DNA of 64,000 nucleotides, taken from the NCBI GenBank assembly GCA_914767715.1, contig OU612075.1:11472001-11536000 (forward strand). Reading direction: 5' to 3'. The notes below the pieces were generated by a model that saw nothing but the letters and a program-made list of their open reading frames with translations, was not told the origin of the DNA and did not search any database. A program made the translations under genes and the position numbers. Source of the DNA: Membranipora membranacea (Eukaryota; Bryozoa; Gymnolaemata; Cheilostomatida; Membraniporidae). Of the stretch, positions 12,097 through 24,300 are shown piece by piece (position 1 is the first letter of the stretch; each line of letters opens with the position of its first letter).

Positions 12097-15000
12097 ATGG
12101 CATTTGTAGATGCCATTTCTCTGTTCCAGAACCTAGCTAACCAAGCGTGGTACTGGGTAAAGGAGGGAATTGATGACCTTGAGGACATGAAGCTTCATCT
12201 GGCTGCAATAAGAATTTACAGAGCAAACAGGTCATACTTTCAGATTGCATTTGTTACAACCCTAGCAATTTTCCTTGGTTGGGTGTTTGTCAAAGGGTAC
12301 CTTGTTCAACTTGCCAGAAGAGCCAGGCAAAGCTTGGAGGTGACTATTGCCACAAAAGTCGAGCAAATAGCCTCTCAGTTCGATGATGCATTGGCTGTGA
12401 GCTACAGGAAAGCTACATGGGAACTGGTGAAGGAGAATGTTGGGGTCTATGCTCTTCAAGGAAGAAGGGGTGCAATGGAAGACAGATTTACTTTCGTCAA
12501 CAGATTGGAGCACACTTGTACTTCTCTATATGGTGTGTTCGATGGACACGGTGGTGAGGTAAGAAATTAAAGTCTTCTTTCGCATGCATACAAATCAATC
12601 GACGTCACAAGAACTGCCACATGGAGTGCGTCATGACATGTACTCATCCTAGAGACAATCATTATTATTGCAGATTTTACTAGGCCAATTTGGCATTTGA
12701 TAATCAACTACAGCCCGATTCAAGTGTCATGTAGTCAACTTGATTCCAAATTATCAAACTGCGACCCATCAATGTCTAGATCAAGTATAATCCATTTGCC
12801 TGCATTCCATTTGTTCCTTCCACTGGTCACCAGCGGATCGGGAGTAACTTCGAATGCAGGCAAATGGACCAAGCTTGGTCTAGTCATAGCCTTCTATTGC
12901 TTAATTGAGTGCAGTGTAATTTAGTGCACAATGAAGAATTCTACTAGCTTTACCATGACCCACAATCGATTCCATGCCCCACCAATGAAGAGGGGAGAGG
13001 GAGTTTATCGGTCCCATGACTAATCCATTGTATCTTTGTTATTTAGCTATCCGCTGAGTACGCCGAAAAAGCTATATTCAAAAAGATCATGACCAAATTA
13101 TTGGACGGTAGTATAGAAGGACAGTCTGAGGACGAGAACAGTAAAAGTCGATATGAAGCAATCAAAGAGATATTAAAATCTTCTCACATGGAAATAGATG
13201 AGTCTTTACTCAAACTGCTACGCTCTGCGTATGACGGCTCAGGTAATCATACAAACTATTTTGATTTTAACTTTTAGAACAGAATATATATAAGGGAAAG
13301 GTCCAGGCTTAAACCTAGTAAGACTAGCCTGTCTGTGATGAGATTTTCGAGGAATTCTGAACCTTACACCGGTAGGAATCTCACTGTACACATATGAGCA
13401 ATTGTTTCTCTTTCAAATGTGAATATGATTTGTAAAAACAGTTTTCTATGTATTATTGGGTGAAAGTTGACAGCAAGGAGTGCAAAAGAGTTGGTGGTTG
13501 GCATTAGGCATGAAATTTAGGATTCAGGATATTTACACTTGTTTCCACAATGTTTGACATTATCATGATTGAACCCACTACTCAGATTCCCAGTTACTCG
13601 CATAGGAATTTAAATTTAATTCAACTTTGACACCCAACCTATGGACTTTGGTCGATGAGTGTTAATGAAACGCTATTTCAATTTTGGTGATCAAACCTAA
13701 TCCCGTGGCTATCTCATAATTACTAATGGCGTGAACATGCAATTTGTCAATCTCAAATTTTTCATCATTAATAATGATAATAGTGTGAACGTACAATACA
13801 TGTCAATCTACAATTTGGTTAGGTGTTAGTAATAATGGTAATATGTGTAGTACCCCCTCTAAGGATGTGGATTAATTTTGACAGGCTGCTGATCCTGCCA
13901 ATGATGTAGGCCTGTGTAAATTGTTGCCCACCTAACACTTAGGCACAGTATTGAGCAAGCTCTGTCTAATAACTTATAATTAGAGTATTGGGAATTGTTT
14001 TTTTGGTAACCATGTTATGTTAAGCTTCCGCAATCCTCAAGGTTATTACATTGTCATAAGAGCTTAATTGCATACAGCACAGAGAGTATTTCAGCTTAAT
14101 TCCTGGTTTATTGTTGATGCAGGCATATGAACAATGGGATTTGGGTGAAATTAAGGGCTAGATGGTCGGCTCAGATTTCCTATAGTTATACAGAATGCCG
14201 ACCTCATTTGGTGATTACATACCACTCTTTCACTCCCTACACAATACTATACAGAGATCTGGTTTTGCAACACGTTCAGTGCTAGGTGCTCGGTTTGTTT
14301 CATGCGCAAGACTAGCTGGTACTTGTATGACAGGGAAGGGAATTCGAATGAATGAGTTTACAACCGGCAAAATAAGCCGAATTTATGTACGGGTGAAACT
14401 AATCCATATATATATGGTTTAGTGTTTGTTTTGCAATTTCTTGCTGCAAATTATGCACACTACCTTTATTTTATTGATCTAACTATTTTAGTTAGGCTAG
14501 GTGTCACCGATAGCAATATTGGACTATGGCTAAGAAAATACCAGCTTACTATTTGCCCATTAAAAATAATGCAATCATGAAAACATAAAGGAGACAGTCA
14601 GCATGTTCTAGTGGTTTGTGGATCTGACTCAAAGAGTTAATATAGTTATAGTTAATATGGTCTGACCTATGGCCACAAAAAATTTGCGGTTTCCAGTTCC
14701 CAGGCCTTCTAAGCATTTCCCTCACTATCAAAACTTATGTAAATGATGGTAAACATCTGTTAAACAATACATATAGAATAATGATTTGTCTCTTTGCTTG
14801 CAGGTACGACGTCCTTAGTAGCCATATTGGACAGTGATATACTATATGTAGCTAACGTTGGTGACTCGAGGGCTGTTATGTGCGACCAACACCTAGAGGC
14901 CATTCCCCTAAGCTATGACCATAAGCCAGACCTGGTGAGTCCATAACTGCTTATTGCACATTCTCTTGTGGCGATAGGAACCCTGGGGTTCCAGGAATAC

Positions 15001-16509
15001 CCGGACGGAGTGCTAATGGAGGACTATGACTGGCTAATCTACTTGCAGGGATATATTTACAAACATGTTCATCTGTAAACGCATGATTCAGGCCCGTAGT
15101 TCTAGGGGTGGCAGGTACGTTCTGTTTCCCCTAGAATGGTCAATAGAGAGCCCTAAAAATGCTATATTTAAATAATCAATGTCAAAATCAGCTCCTCTGG
15201 TATTTCCATACGCTAATTATATGTCTTAAATTTCTTAGGGAGGAACTAACAGCACCCCTCCTGGTGAGGCTTCAGACTCGCCTCATACATTGCCCCCTCC
15301 CCCCCCCCCACTAATTTTCTATTCACTGCGACCCTGCAATATATTTGCTTACGTGTATTCATCTGTAAACACATGATTTGATAGTGTTTGCTGCTGTTGT
15401 ATAATAAACAAGCTGAGACTCTTTTCTAAAACCAGTCGTTAGTATTTGCTCAATCGAGTCAATCCTGGGACATGAGTTGATTGGTAGCGCATATGGGGTT
15501 GTGAGAGCTCTCTTGTCATATTTGATAGGGAATCAATAAGATAAGGGGCCACAATTGGCTTATCATTTCGACTTGAATTACTTTCAAGTCTTGGCGATGA
15601 TATGGATTGCCTTTTTCTCTGAATTATCTGTGTCAGCTCAGATACTCTTATACGTTGCATTTATCGTTATTTAATTATGCTATTTATTGGCTCAAAGTGC
15701 AAAAATTCCTGAATTTGATTAAAACAAGGTCTGTTATTCCTTGAATAAACTAACAAGTTTGTCAAATTTCTTTTTATTATCCTTCAACATTGCTTAGCGA
15801 CTAGTACATCAGGTTACCTAATGAAAGGTGGACATTTTCATAGCGTAATTGTAATGATGTGCTCCCTAAAATCACTCTGTTCAAGATACTAAATTAAGAA
15901 CGGACTATTATTAAAGTGTTTTCCAAAGACTGCAAAAAAATGTTGACAGTCAATTTGATAAGTTGACAGTCAAATGTCCTTTTAAAGTGTATATTTGTTT
16001 AAAGTTTCCATGACTGATATAAACATAAGATGTGTTTTTCTTATAATAATCAGACTGGTCAATATTTGTAACGGTTTTTTCTTCTATGTTGACAGCCAGA
16101 CGAGAGACTGCGTATTGAACGAGCAGGAGGGTTTGTCACATATTTTGGTGTATGGAGAGTTAACGGTATATTGGCTACGTCTCGGGCTCTAGGAGACTTT
16201 GCCCTGAAGAACAATCACGTGGTCAGCCCTGAACCTGATGTACGTACCTTCAAAATGTCCGAGCACAAACCACTATTTATGATTTTGGCCACTGACGGCC
16301 TCTGGGACGTATTTAGCAACGCTGACGCAGTTCGGTTTGTACATAGTCATCTAAATGAAAAGGACTATGGGGCTAAAAGTTTAGCTAATGAAGCTTTCAC
16401 TAGGGGCTCGTTGGATAATGTTAGCGTCATAGTTGTTAACTTTTCCGTGCTTGGTCCAGGTTTTGGGACAGGCAAGGCTGGTTGCAAAAAGAACATCAGC
16501 GAAATGTGA
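12097..16509 (+). CDS. PPM1L: PP2C-family Ser/Thr protein phosphatase, PPM1L-like
   Basis: Metal-dependent phosphatase of the PPM1L group, which in vertebrates sits in the ER membrane and acts on stress-kinase (ASK1, TAK1) and ceramide-transport (CERT) signalling; that role is family knowledge. Exons 12097-12558, 13047-13242, 14804-14934 and 16096-16509 join in phase to a 400-residue protein (human PPM1L is 360). One membrane segment is visible at about residues 50-67 ([14 protein letters not shown]). PP2C motifs follow in order: [11 protein letters not shown] (metal ligand D129), FDGHGGE (D149, G150), [27 protein letters not shown] with [15 protein letters not shown] (D330) and [10 protein letters not shown] (D370). 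All metal-binding acidic residues are present, so it should be active. The last 20 or so residues (after VVNF, ending ISEM) are a tail without a clear counterpart. Intron 1 holds a fold-back repeat and intron 3 a hAT-like element; a MITE sits just after the stop. Confidence 0.95.
12775..12883. repeat. Fold-back element in PP2C intron 1
   Basis: Arms 12775-12808 and 12851-12883 share CCATTTGCCTGCATTC in inverted orientation, ending in TCTAG. A single related arm (CTAGATCAAGT...TTGCCTGCATTCC) occurs at 35728-35760 in the cholinesterase gene, so it is a dispersed family. A weaker inner inverted repeat lies just upstream (12696-12760). Confidence 0.7.
15089..15312. repeat. hAT-like non-autonomous element (copy 1) in PP2C intron 3
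   Basis: It starts CAGGCCCGTAGTTCTA and ends in a poly-C tract. Its interior is a close inverted match to the element at 19204-19442 (shared blocks include CAATAGAG and ATCAGCTCCT). CAGG(G/C)CCGTAG termini resemble hAT transposon ends. Left and right flanks share about 27 bases (TTCATCTGTAAAC with neighbours, 15062-15088 and 15353-15380), so the insertion is bracketed by a direct repeat longer than a normal hAT duplication. Confidence 0.6.
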
Positions 16510-16557
16510 TGTTCCAAATATGAGCTTTTCTTATTCCCCCCCCCCCTCCCTTGTGCA

Positions 16558-16692
16558 TAGTTTAAGCGCTTAAACATTGTCGGGATAGCTGCTTGTAGCA
16601 TTTCATTATCAACCACTTTCCAAACAGGGGAAAATGGTTGATAATGAAAAGCTACTATCAGCTATCCCAACACAGTTTGAGCACTTAAACTA
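16558..16692. mobile_element. MITE with 9-bp target duplication, just 3' of the PP2C stop
   Basis: Arms of about 64 bases (16558-16621 and 16628-16692) begin TAGTTTAAG and close CTTAAACTA. The 9-mer CCTTGTGCA flanks it on both sides (16549-16557 and 16693-16701). Long terminal inverted repeats with 9-bp target duplications are typical of Mutator-like elements. Its right terminus, TAGTTTAAGTGCTCAAACT in reverse complement, closely matches the element at 55973-56086. Confidence 0.85.
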
Positions 16693-18399
16693 CCTTGTGC
16701 ATTAAGTTGTGATCATTTCTCTTTTAAATGCTCAAATTTTCTCATGATTTTCATTGTTTTGTTTTTATATGTATATTCTAAACAAATATAATAGTTTTTT
16801 AAACTATATATATATATATAAATACATAACTTAACTTAAGCTATAATTTCATGAGTCATTCTTGACTGATTTCTAATCGCAATTCCATAATATTGACCTC
16901 ATAGCCATTTTAATGTAAATTTCGATGTTTACGTATTTACCCGCAATTCTTTTTTTCAATGTCCGCTTTAAAACATGACATGCAAGGAAAATCAAAACGC
17001 ACACTACTATTTTTACTACTAGTTTCTTAGAAATGAATAATACCTAGAGCCTGACCATAGCAAGCAGGTGCTTCGCTAATTGAGGCGTTTCTTGATCTAA
17101 GTTTGATTTGTAATGATTCAAGTTTGTCTAACAAGATGATTATTATGTTTGCAGTGTGTAATTAGCACCACAGTTTCTTATCCTAGAGCGACCACGGCAT
17201 ACTTGGTTATGAAATATGTTATAACATACAGCCAGGTCCAGATTTTGCATTGACTTACTGAACGATTAGCCTAATTTACAAAGATTCTTGCACTAGGCTG
17301 CTACCCTTTGCAAGGCATCAGCTGGGCAAGTCAGTATTATGTTTCATTTGCTCAATAATAAGCTTAAAAGATTTGAGTCTTGTTTGATAATGGGATATTG
17401 CCTAGGCATTGGCAAAAACATCAAGTACATTACCAAGAATTATGCTGTCAATTAGTTGAGTATAATGTTTCACAGTGCACTGGATAAATATTGAATGCCC
17501 ATGCAAGAGTTCAGGCTTTTTCTCCCTTATTCTTACTGGCTAGCAGCTTACATGATTAGTTATACTGAGTTTATGACTCAATTGGGGTAACTCCCTGGTT
17601 ATTACCAAAAAATTATGGTAACATGGAATTATCCCCTCACAGTATAAATATAGTTTTGAGCAGACAATTCCTGTGTTACAACAATAAAATGGGACAGTAG
17701 GATATTTATGTCCTGCCAGTCTTTGGTGGTTACTGATAAAATCTACAGCAATCTAGTTTTCATCAGACATGAAATGAAATTCATTGGCCCAACAAGTTAT
17801 TTTCATTTTGAATTCAGTTCTGTAGATACACTTGTATGGTACTTTATGTTTCTTTGGATGTTTCAGCTAAGAGCATTAGCTCCAGACCTCAAGCATGCAC
17901 CAGTGACCAACGCGGTGTGACAACACAATAATGCCTGCTGACATGCATCTGATGCATGATACGCGATTCTCATAGTTAAATGTTGTCACATCAGGGGGAA
18001 CCAGAATCAACCCCAGCGTCATCATATGTTTATATTGAGATCTAAACAGCCCTAGTGTTTTCTTGACACCTGAGACCATTTTATACAAAGTAACCATCCT
18101 TGTTTGATGTCCTCAAATCAGTACTATACATACACCGTAATCATAATACCACATGATTTCCACCTTTCTCCAGCAAACCATCTGGAAGCAGTATGACGTT
18201 CCTGCATCGTGTGGGAAGATGGGATGGTGGTAAAGACTTTTGTTATATCATCAATTTCGAAATGTGGGGGTTTAATTGTGTGACATGAAGCAAGTCCAGG
18301 AGTTACCAGGTAATCACCTTACTAGTATAGTTTGGGTAATCCTCGGCTTTGTGTGACTGAAGGTGTCAAAAAATGATTATACAAGAAATCATTTCATAA

Positions 18400-18513
18400 G
18401 TAGAATTTTATCCTGAAGGACAAAGGAAGGAACCATTGTCCGTGTCACTCCTTCAAGATGAACTTCAGCTGACTAAGGCCGAGTTTGTGTTCCTTTTTGC
18501 TCCAAAGATATAA
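18400..18513 (+). other. Short open segment with coding-like composition
   Basis: A 37-codon frame from 18400 to a TAA at 18511-18513. The sequence is amphipathic (EGQRKEPLSVSLLQDELQL). The acceptor at its start is poor and no upstream exon was found. It may be chance or a gene relic. Confidence 0.12.
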
Positions 18514-19203
18514 CAGCAAATGGGCCTTTGAGATAAGGCTAAGTCTTACCGTTTGATGATACATACCACACCACTCCCTTATCTTGTCTTAACACAATCA
18601 ACCCCTCCCCTCCATTTAAAAAAACTTTCCGAAGCAGGCTACGTCACTGGGCCCTTCCCTTATCCCTGTCCCATGAAAGGGGGAATGTGTTAAGATGCAA
18701 CGCATCAATTCCCCAAGTTTAGACGAGCTCTTAAGATTGCAAGGAGTGGTAGTTTTGTTTCACAATCTAAAAGTAGGGTATTAAGGACTGGTGAGACTCT
18801 GTGGGACATGTCCCAATTCCTTCACTCTGATAGGATTAGACCATTGCAAAAATAACTACGGCCACATGGTCGGTTTCCTACTTAGTGAAGTTGTGAGCAC
18901 ATTACTATCATTCGCAAGACAACTTTTTTTATTTCAACAAGAATCTATCTGTGGCGTTTATTTTTGCAGCAGCTAGTTTTGTCTCTGAAATGCAACGGAA
19001 AGGCAGCCCTGACATCAATTCAGTGGTTTTGTTGGTATGGCATTATCCAATATATTGGCAGCAACTGATTGGCCGAAAATGTGTGGCATTCAACAATTTG
19101 TCACATGAATTATGCATTTCTTGTAAATAGACTTTGCTTAATTGTGTCAACAAACCATACAGTCTTTAGTAGCCTCAAGATGATAATGGTATTTAGATGG
19201 TAG

Positions 19204-19442
19204 CAGGGCCGTAGCTTAGAAAAAACCGCAGGGGAGGCAAAAATCTGAGGTAGGTCTAAAACATCACTAGGAGGGGTGCTGCAACCTTTCTAAAGCTTCT
19301 TAGGTTATATAAATAGCAAAAGGAGCTGATTCTGCCATGGATTATTCAATTATAGTGTTTTCAGGCCACTCTATTGAGCAGTCTAGGGGAGGCAGAGCAT
19401 CTCTATCACCCCCCCCCCCCCCCCTATAGAACTACGGGCCTG
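19204..19442. repeat. hAT-like non-autonomous element (copy 2)
   Basis: It starts CAGGGCCGTAGCTTAG and ends with the inverted terminus CTACGGGCCTG, next to a poly-C run of about 17. Read in reverse complement, its interior aligns with the copy at 15089-15312 over most of its length. The flanking octamers (GATGGTAG and ATGATGAT) are not identical, so the target duplication has decayed or my boundary is off by a few bases. A third, partial copy is at 27461-27512. Confidence 0.65.
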
Positions 19443-21164
19443 ATGATGATAGTGTTTACAAGTTTAACATGGCAGCAATAGCTTTATTGAAGTATTGAAC
19501 GTGTAAACACTGCTGATATATGATAGGTCTACATATATCTATTTAACCTCAAATTAGTTATATCTATCTATGGCTGCTTGAAAAGATGATAGGGATATTT
19601 GCTGAAGTGCTGCCTATGAATTAGATCTTACTTATTATTAATTAAATGGGTAAAAAAATGCAAAGTTGGTTGTATTGATCTGAAACTTAGTTGTGAATAT
19701 AGCTCCTCAAGAGTTGAAATAAATGAATGAGACGCATTTCTATTTTATCTTCAGATATAAATGACATTTTCAAGACAGCCAAAACAGATTGTTGAGGGAT
19801 GAAGACGTGTCATTATCTGTAATCAGCTAGAAAATTACTATGTTCTCAACTGCAAATTTATGCACCCAGTAAAAAGTTTTTATTTTATGAATACATCTTT
19901 GGAGAGAACGGGTTTTAAAATTAAACAAACAAATATCTTTAACGCACATTTATTTCTCAGTCTTCGGACAGACACAAAAACTTGCAATTTCAACCAACTT
20001 ATTTTTTACCAACTTTAAATCAAGTTCATAGGTCGACATTCTGAAGTTCTTTGTAACTGCCAAATTTGAAGCTAGGTGATATTTCAGCCTTACTCTTTGC
20101 TTCACCACCATCTTGTAAAATCACTGTTTTACAGCCACAATATTGAAGAAAAATCAGCCAGCTTCCAATACTTAATCCAGCCATTACAATGACACATGAT
20201 CACCCTAGGGTGGGAATTCGCTCACATTAAACATCATGCACAAGCTATTAACTCATGTCCCAGGGACATCCTAGGGTAGTTGTTATTTGCAGTGAGCTAA
20301 GTTTTGCTATTAAGAGAGCATTTACTTTTTGTAGTTTCACAAGATGGTTATGAAGATAAGTTTTCAATTCTTTCTTAAACTGTAGTTTATCAAATATCAT
20401 AAAAGTAGTTTTTCTTTCTGTTGAAACATGATGCTGCTTTGTCGAAATTATCCGGTTATGTCTTCAAACTAGCATTTAGGTTGGCCTTTCCTGTTTTGGA
20501 GAGCTACAAGGGACCTATAACATCACCAGTATTTTCATTGTACAATCGTGAAAACAATTTTTGTTTGTTGAGACCTGCTAGCCTGATGCAGCTGTAGAAC
20601 CCGGTTATTGGATTGTGTTTGAAGCAATAGATCACTAACTGTGTCGAGGTCCTGTTTGTTTGCTGGCCGTGATTTGAAAAATAAAGGAACCACAATACAT
20701 AAGAAAACGTGATACAAAAATTATTCATTTTCAGGGCTGCCAACTATTTTTGTGGAAAAAATAGATGTTGTTAGGAGGTATAAATTATAGAAGGCTTGGT
20801 TGTTAAAGGCCTTAGGCCAATGGTGCGCAAGAGCGCCTCCCGTGGAGTTTTTTTACATTGAGACCCTAAAATTAAGGGCTCTGGGGTATACCTGAAGCCA
20901 TATACCAAATGAAGAAAAACTCAGTGATAAGTATTAAAAACACAAGCATGGCGTGAGTTCGAATTTTAAAAAGAGTAGATTCCCATACTTTTTGAAAAAA
21001 AAGCATAAGATGTGAAAGTAGAAATGGAAAAAAGGGTAGAGTTGGCAGCCCTGAACGTTTTTGTATTTTTCAATCAAAGTTCATATATCTTCTTGTTTAA
21101 TCATGTCCATATTTATATTCCGTTGTGCTATCTCCTATCTCTATCTCCCTATCTCCTTTGCAGC

Positions 21165-21276
21165 CCTGAACAAAAAAATTTCCAGAGTATATTACCACAG
21201 AGTAAGGATATATCCTAACTCTGTGATATCACATAAAACTGTAACAGTTGCTGCTGATTTTGGCAGCGGTGATTGA
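21165..21276 (+). other. Candidate exon with an excellent acceptor, unknown
   Basis: A long pyrimidine tract followed by TTTGCAG (ending 21164) opens a frame in phase 1 that runs to TGA at 21274-21276 (contains SRVYYHRVRIYP and ISHKTVTVAADFGSG). A donor-like GTGATT lies near the end. In an overlapping frame, 21243-21374 encodes a strongly hydrophobic segment (VVLTVLLVFIGLLLLLSYIS) that looks like a membrane helix. No neighbouring exons were found. Confidence 0.2.
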
Positions 21277-21376
21277 CGTTGTGCTAACAGTGCTATTGGT
21301 GTTCATTGGTCTCCTGCTGCTGTTGTCTTATATTTCATGGCTGCTACACAGTGCACACCTAAAGGCGATCTAGATA

Positions 21377-24300
21377 AATGAATTTTTACACTCCTGCTAA
21401 TTATTTTACATGAAAACTTAACTGCGGCTATATAAGATATTCAACGGAGATATTGGTTTTCAATAATCATGCCTCTAGGCTAGAGACACATTTGGCGTTA
21501 AGAGAGTCAGCAGAACGCTACAGTGCTTTGAACGCTCGGCTTGCTGGTGGCGACTTCTGTCACACGTGTTGAATGCTTCACCTCGTCTAAGAAAGAGAGA
21601 TCGGAGAATACTACTCTGCAGGGTTAACTATAAAGATTACTAACTGCTGATGTAAAGATTCGGCGGATCTTTATTTGAAGAGGGTTTCATAATACAAGAG
21701 GTAATCTTCTGTCTCTGACTGCTTGTCTTTAATTTTTATAAACTTTAAGATTGTTGTAGCGAGTTTAAGTTAAATCAAGTTATCTACACATTTTGAAAGC
21801 GACGGTGTTTTAGGCCTCTTTTATTTACTCAAACTCAGTTTATATGACAAATGAGTCTGGCCTATCATCAGGGATATACAGGTTAACTCTGCTATTAACA
21901 GGTTAACAGATTTTGAGCATAATATTACACAAAAGGGGTTAATGTTATCTAGAATTATTGAGTTTAGCTAGTTTTAGGCTTACTCAATGTTAGCTACCAC
22001 TAGTTTTCTCTAGTTCTTATAAATAAAGTAAACCGGGTGAACAAATGTAAGCTTGTCACAAATTTCAATGTTTCAATATTGTGCGAAAAGGAGATTGTTT
22101 TCCTCCAGCAAATAATTTACTCCTCTAGGGTACTATTTTATTTACACCATTTGATTGTATTGAGAACCCTGCATAAAAAAGCCTACATAACCAAGAAACA
22201 TGGTTCTATTTACAAAACTTAACAAGCTCCATGTTATTAAGACTGAAAGTTAGGTTTGATAAGTCACAATGACCTCCATCGCATCTCCCAAAGCCTTCGA
22301 AATTGTTTTTCATTTCCGTGAATTAATAACTTTATGTCTAGTGGAATGGAATAAAAAGACTGAAAACTGGTAAGGAAATATTCACGGAATTTAATTAATT
22401 TGCTTTGCTCAAAATCTTCAAATGCATGATGTTAGAAATAAGAAGACGCTGGTCTCTAAAAAACACTTTTGTTGCTATCAAAATTATAACCAATATCTTG
22501 TGTCTAGTGGCATTTACAAAGATCATTTCTATTTGCAACAACTGAAAATTTAATGAAATTAAAGAGTCCGTGACAAGTCAAATTCCAAATTTTCATCTGG
22601 TTTCTAGTAGCAATATACAGTTTCTACAAAATTCTAAACGCACTTAACTACGCATGTCAAATATGATTAGTTTTTTAGGTAATGGAGTAATGAAGTTTTG
22701 CAAAAACTTGACCCTAATAATCTTTCTTTCTTCCTATACACAGGTCTTATATGTCCACCCTTAAGCGCAGGTGGCTTGTGTGAAGTTAATACCCTACACT
22801 TGCCCTCCGTTGCCGGTCACTCTTCTCTTAAGAGGCAGAGGGGGATCTTTATACTCTGTGCAGGCACACAGTAGGCCTACTGTTTTTATGCTCCTGGTCC
22901 TGGCCAGACCTGGCTAGGATGAATGGCTTGCCAGTGCCAAATCAGAAATGAAATAAAACACTCGGTAGAGTAAAACTCCCAGTTTTCAGCACCATCTGAT
23001 CAGGTGGTTACCCAGGTGATTGCACATGGTGCAGGACAGAAAGGTTTATTGCTCAAATACCCAATCCGGGGTGTTGGTTAAAAAATGTTGGTTAAAATTC
23101 CAATGGTTGGTGCAAAACTTTAGTTCAGAAAAAATTACACCCGATTTCTCTTACTACCTGATCTCAGTACAATAAGAGATTCTGAATGGAGAAGAGCACA
23201 TGCTTACCACGTTTTGTTTTCTGATTTCAAGGGTAGTGTTTAGATTGTCTGAAGGCTAGTAACATTGTTTTTGATTGCGTATGAATGAAATTCGCGTTTT
23301 GCTCATCATGTAGTCACAGTTTGGTCATGTGTTATTTCTAGCGCCCAGAGGCAGGCCGGCAAAGTTCACACTAGGGATGTTTCCTTCTAGTCAAGTCTGA
23401 TTCTGGCTTCATTTGTAAGTTTGAATCTTTTGCCTCGTGTTGTTACAACACTTAGAAATCATTACCCCTGAAACCAATGAACTATTTTAGTTCAAATACC
23501 TGCAACTTTATCAATTTCAATTGTTTATAAAGTTCAGCTAACTAAAGTTGCAATAAGGCACTTTTAGAATTAAAATAAGCAAAAAGACCTCTCTAGGTCA
23601 GCGGAATCTTTCTGTTAGTTGCATGACAAAAGTAATAGTAATACTCTAAAATAACTGCAATGGCCATTATTGTATTTTTATCTATAATGATTAGGATTTT
23701 ACAAAAATGGAGCCTAACCTCACCGCGCCGCCGCGGGGAGGACTTAATATTAAAGTCTATTTTTATACCTCTTTTATTTTTATCTTTGAAAATATCATTG
23801 CACCACAGCTGCTTGGACTGCAGTATTACCCTGCTATTGCAAATTTTACACTTTTAATTAAACATAATAATATATCGATGTTTCTTATTTGTCCTTGTAC
23901 ACTTCGTAAGGATGTGTTTGACCGAAAAAAATAATAACTACCTTTCTATCCCCGACTCATATAAGCAGTTGGAAGAAAAGTCTAGACTGATGTTGAAACC
24001 AATTTTCAAAGTTTTCTGAGAGTCTTTGAAAACATGTTTCAGTGTCTAACTTTGTCTGTGTTAGGTTTCGTATTTCAAACAGCAACATCAAGCTTCTGAA
24101 ACAAAAATAAAGTCACAATCACTGGATAGCCATCGGTTTCCCTAGCATTATCATAGCGGCCTCAGTTTCTTACATTTTGAACAAACAGAAGTGGGGCCAT
24201 TAAGACAAGGCTAGGTTTTCCGCAAATGCAATAAAGGCTTAAGTTCTGGTGAGTTTTCCCTGCTGTTGTGTCTCCAGACAACAAGATTATAATTTTCATA

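Larger units (their letters stand above)
16710..21164. other. Gene-poor stretch
   Basis: No recognisable gene. It contains a hAT-like element (19204-19442), a possible late polyadenylation signal AATAAA (17682-17687) and two short open segments that look faintly coding: 17873-17920 after an acceptor-like TTTCAG, and 18400-18513 (contains LLQDELQLTKAEFVFLFAPK). Neither has a partner exon that I can join. Confidence 0.35.

Noticed and set aside
19407-19424. Poly-C tracts (also 11171, 15299, 16536, 37287, 38338, 40987) as G-quadruplex or regulatory signals
   Set aside because: They are simple homopolymers, in two cases attached to hAT-like elements; there is no further evidence of function.
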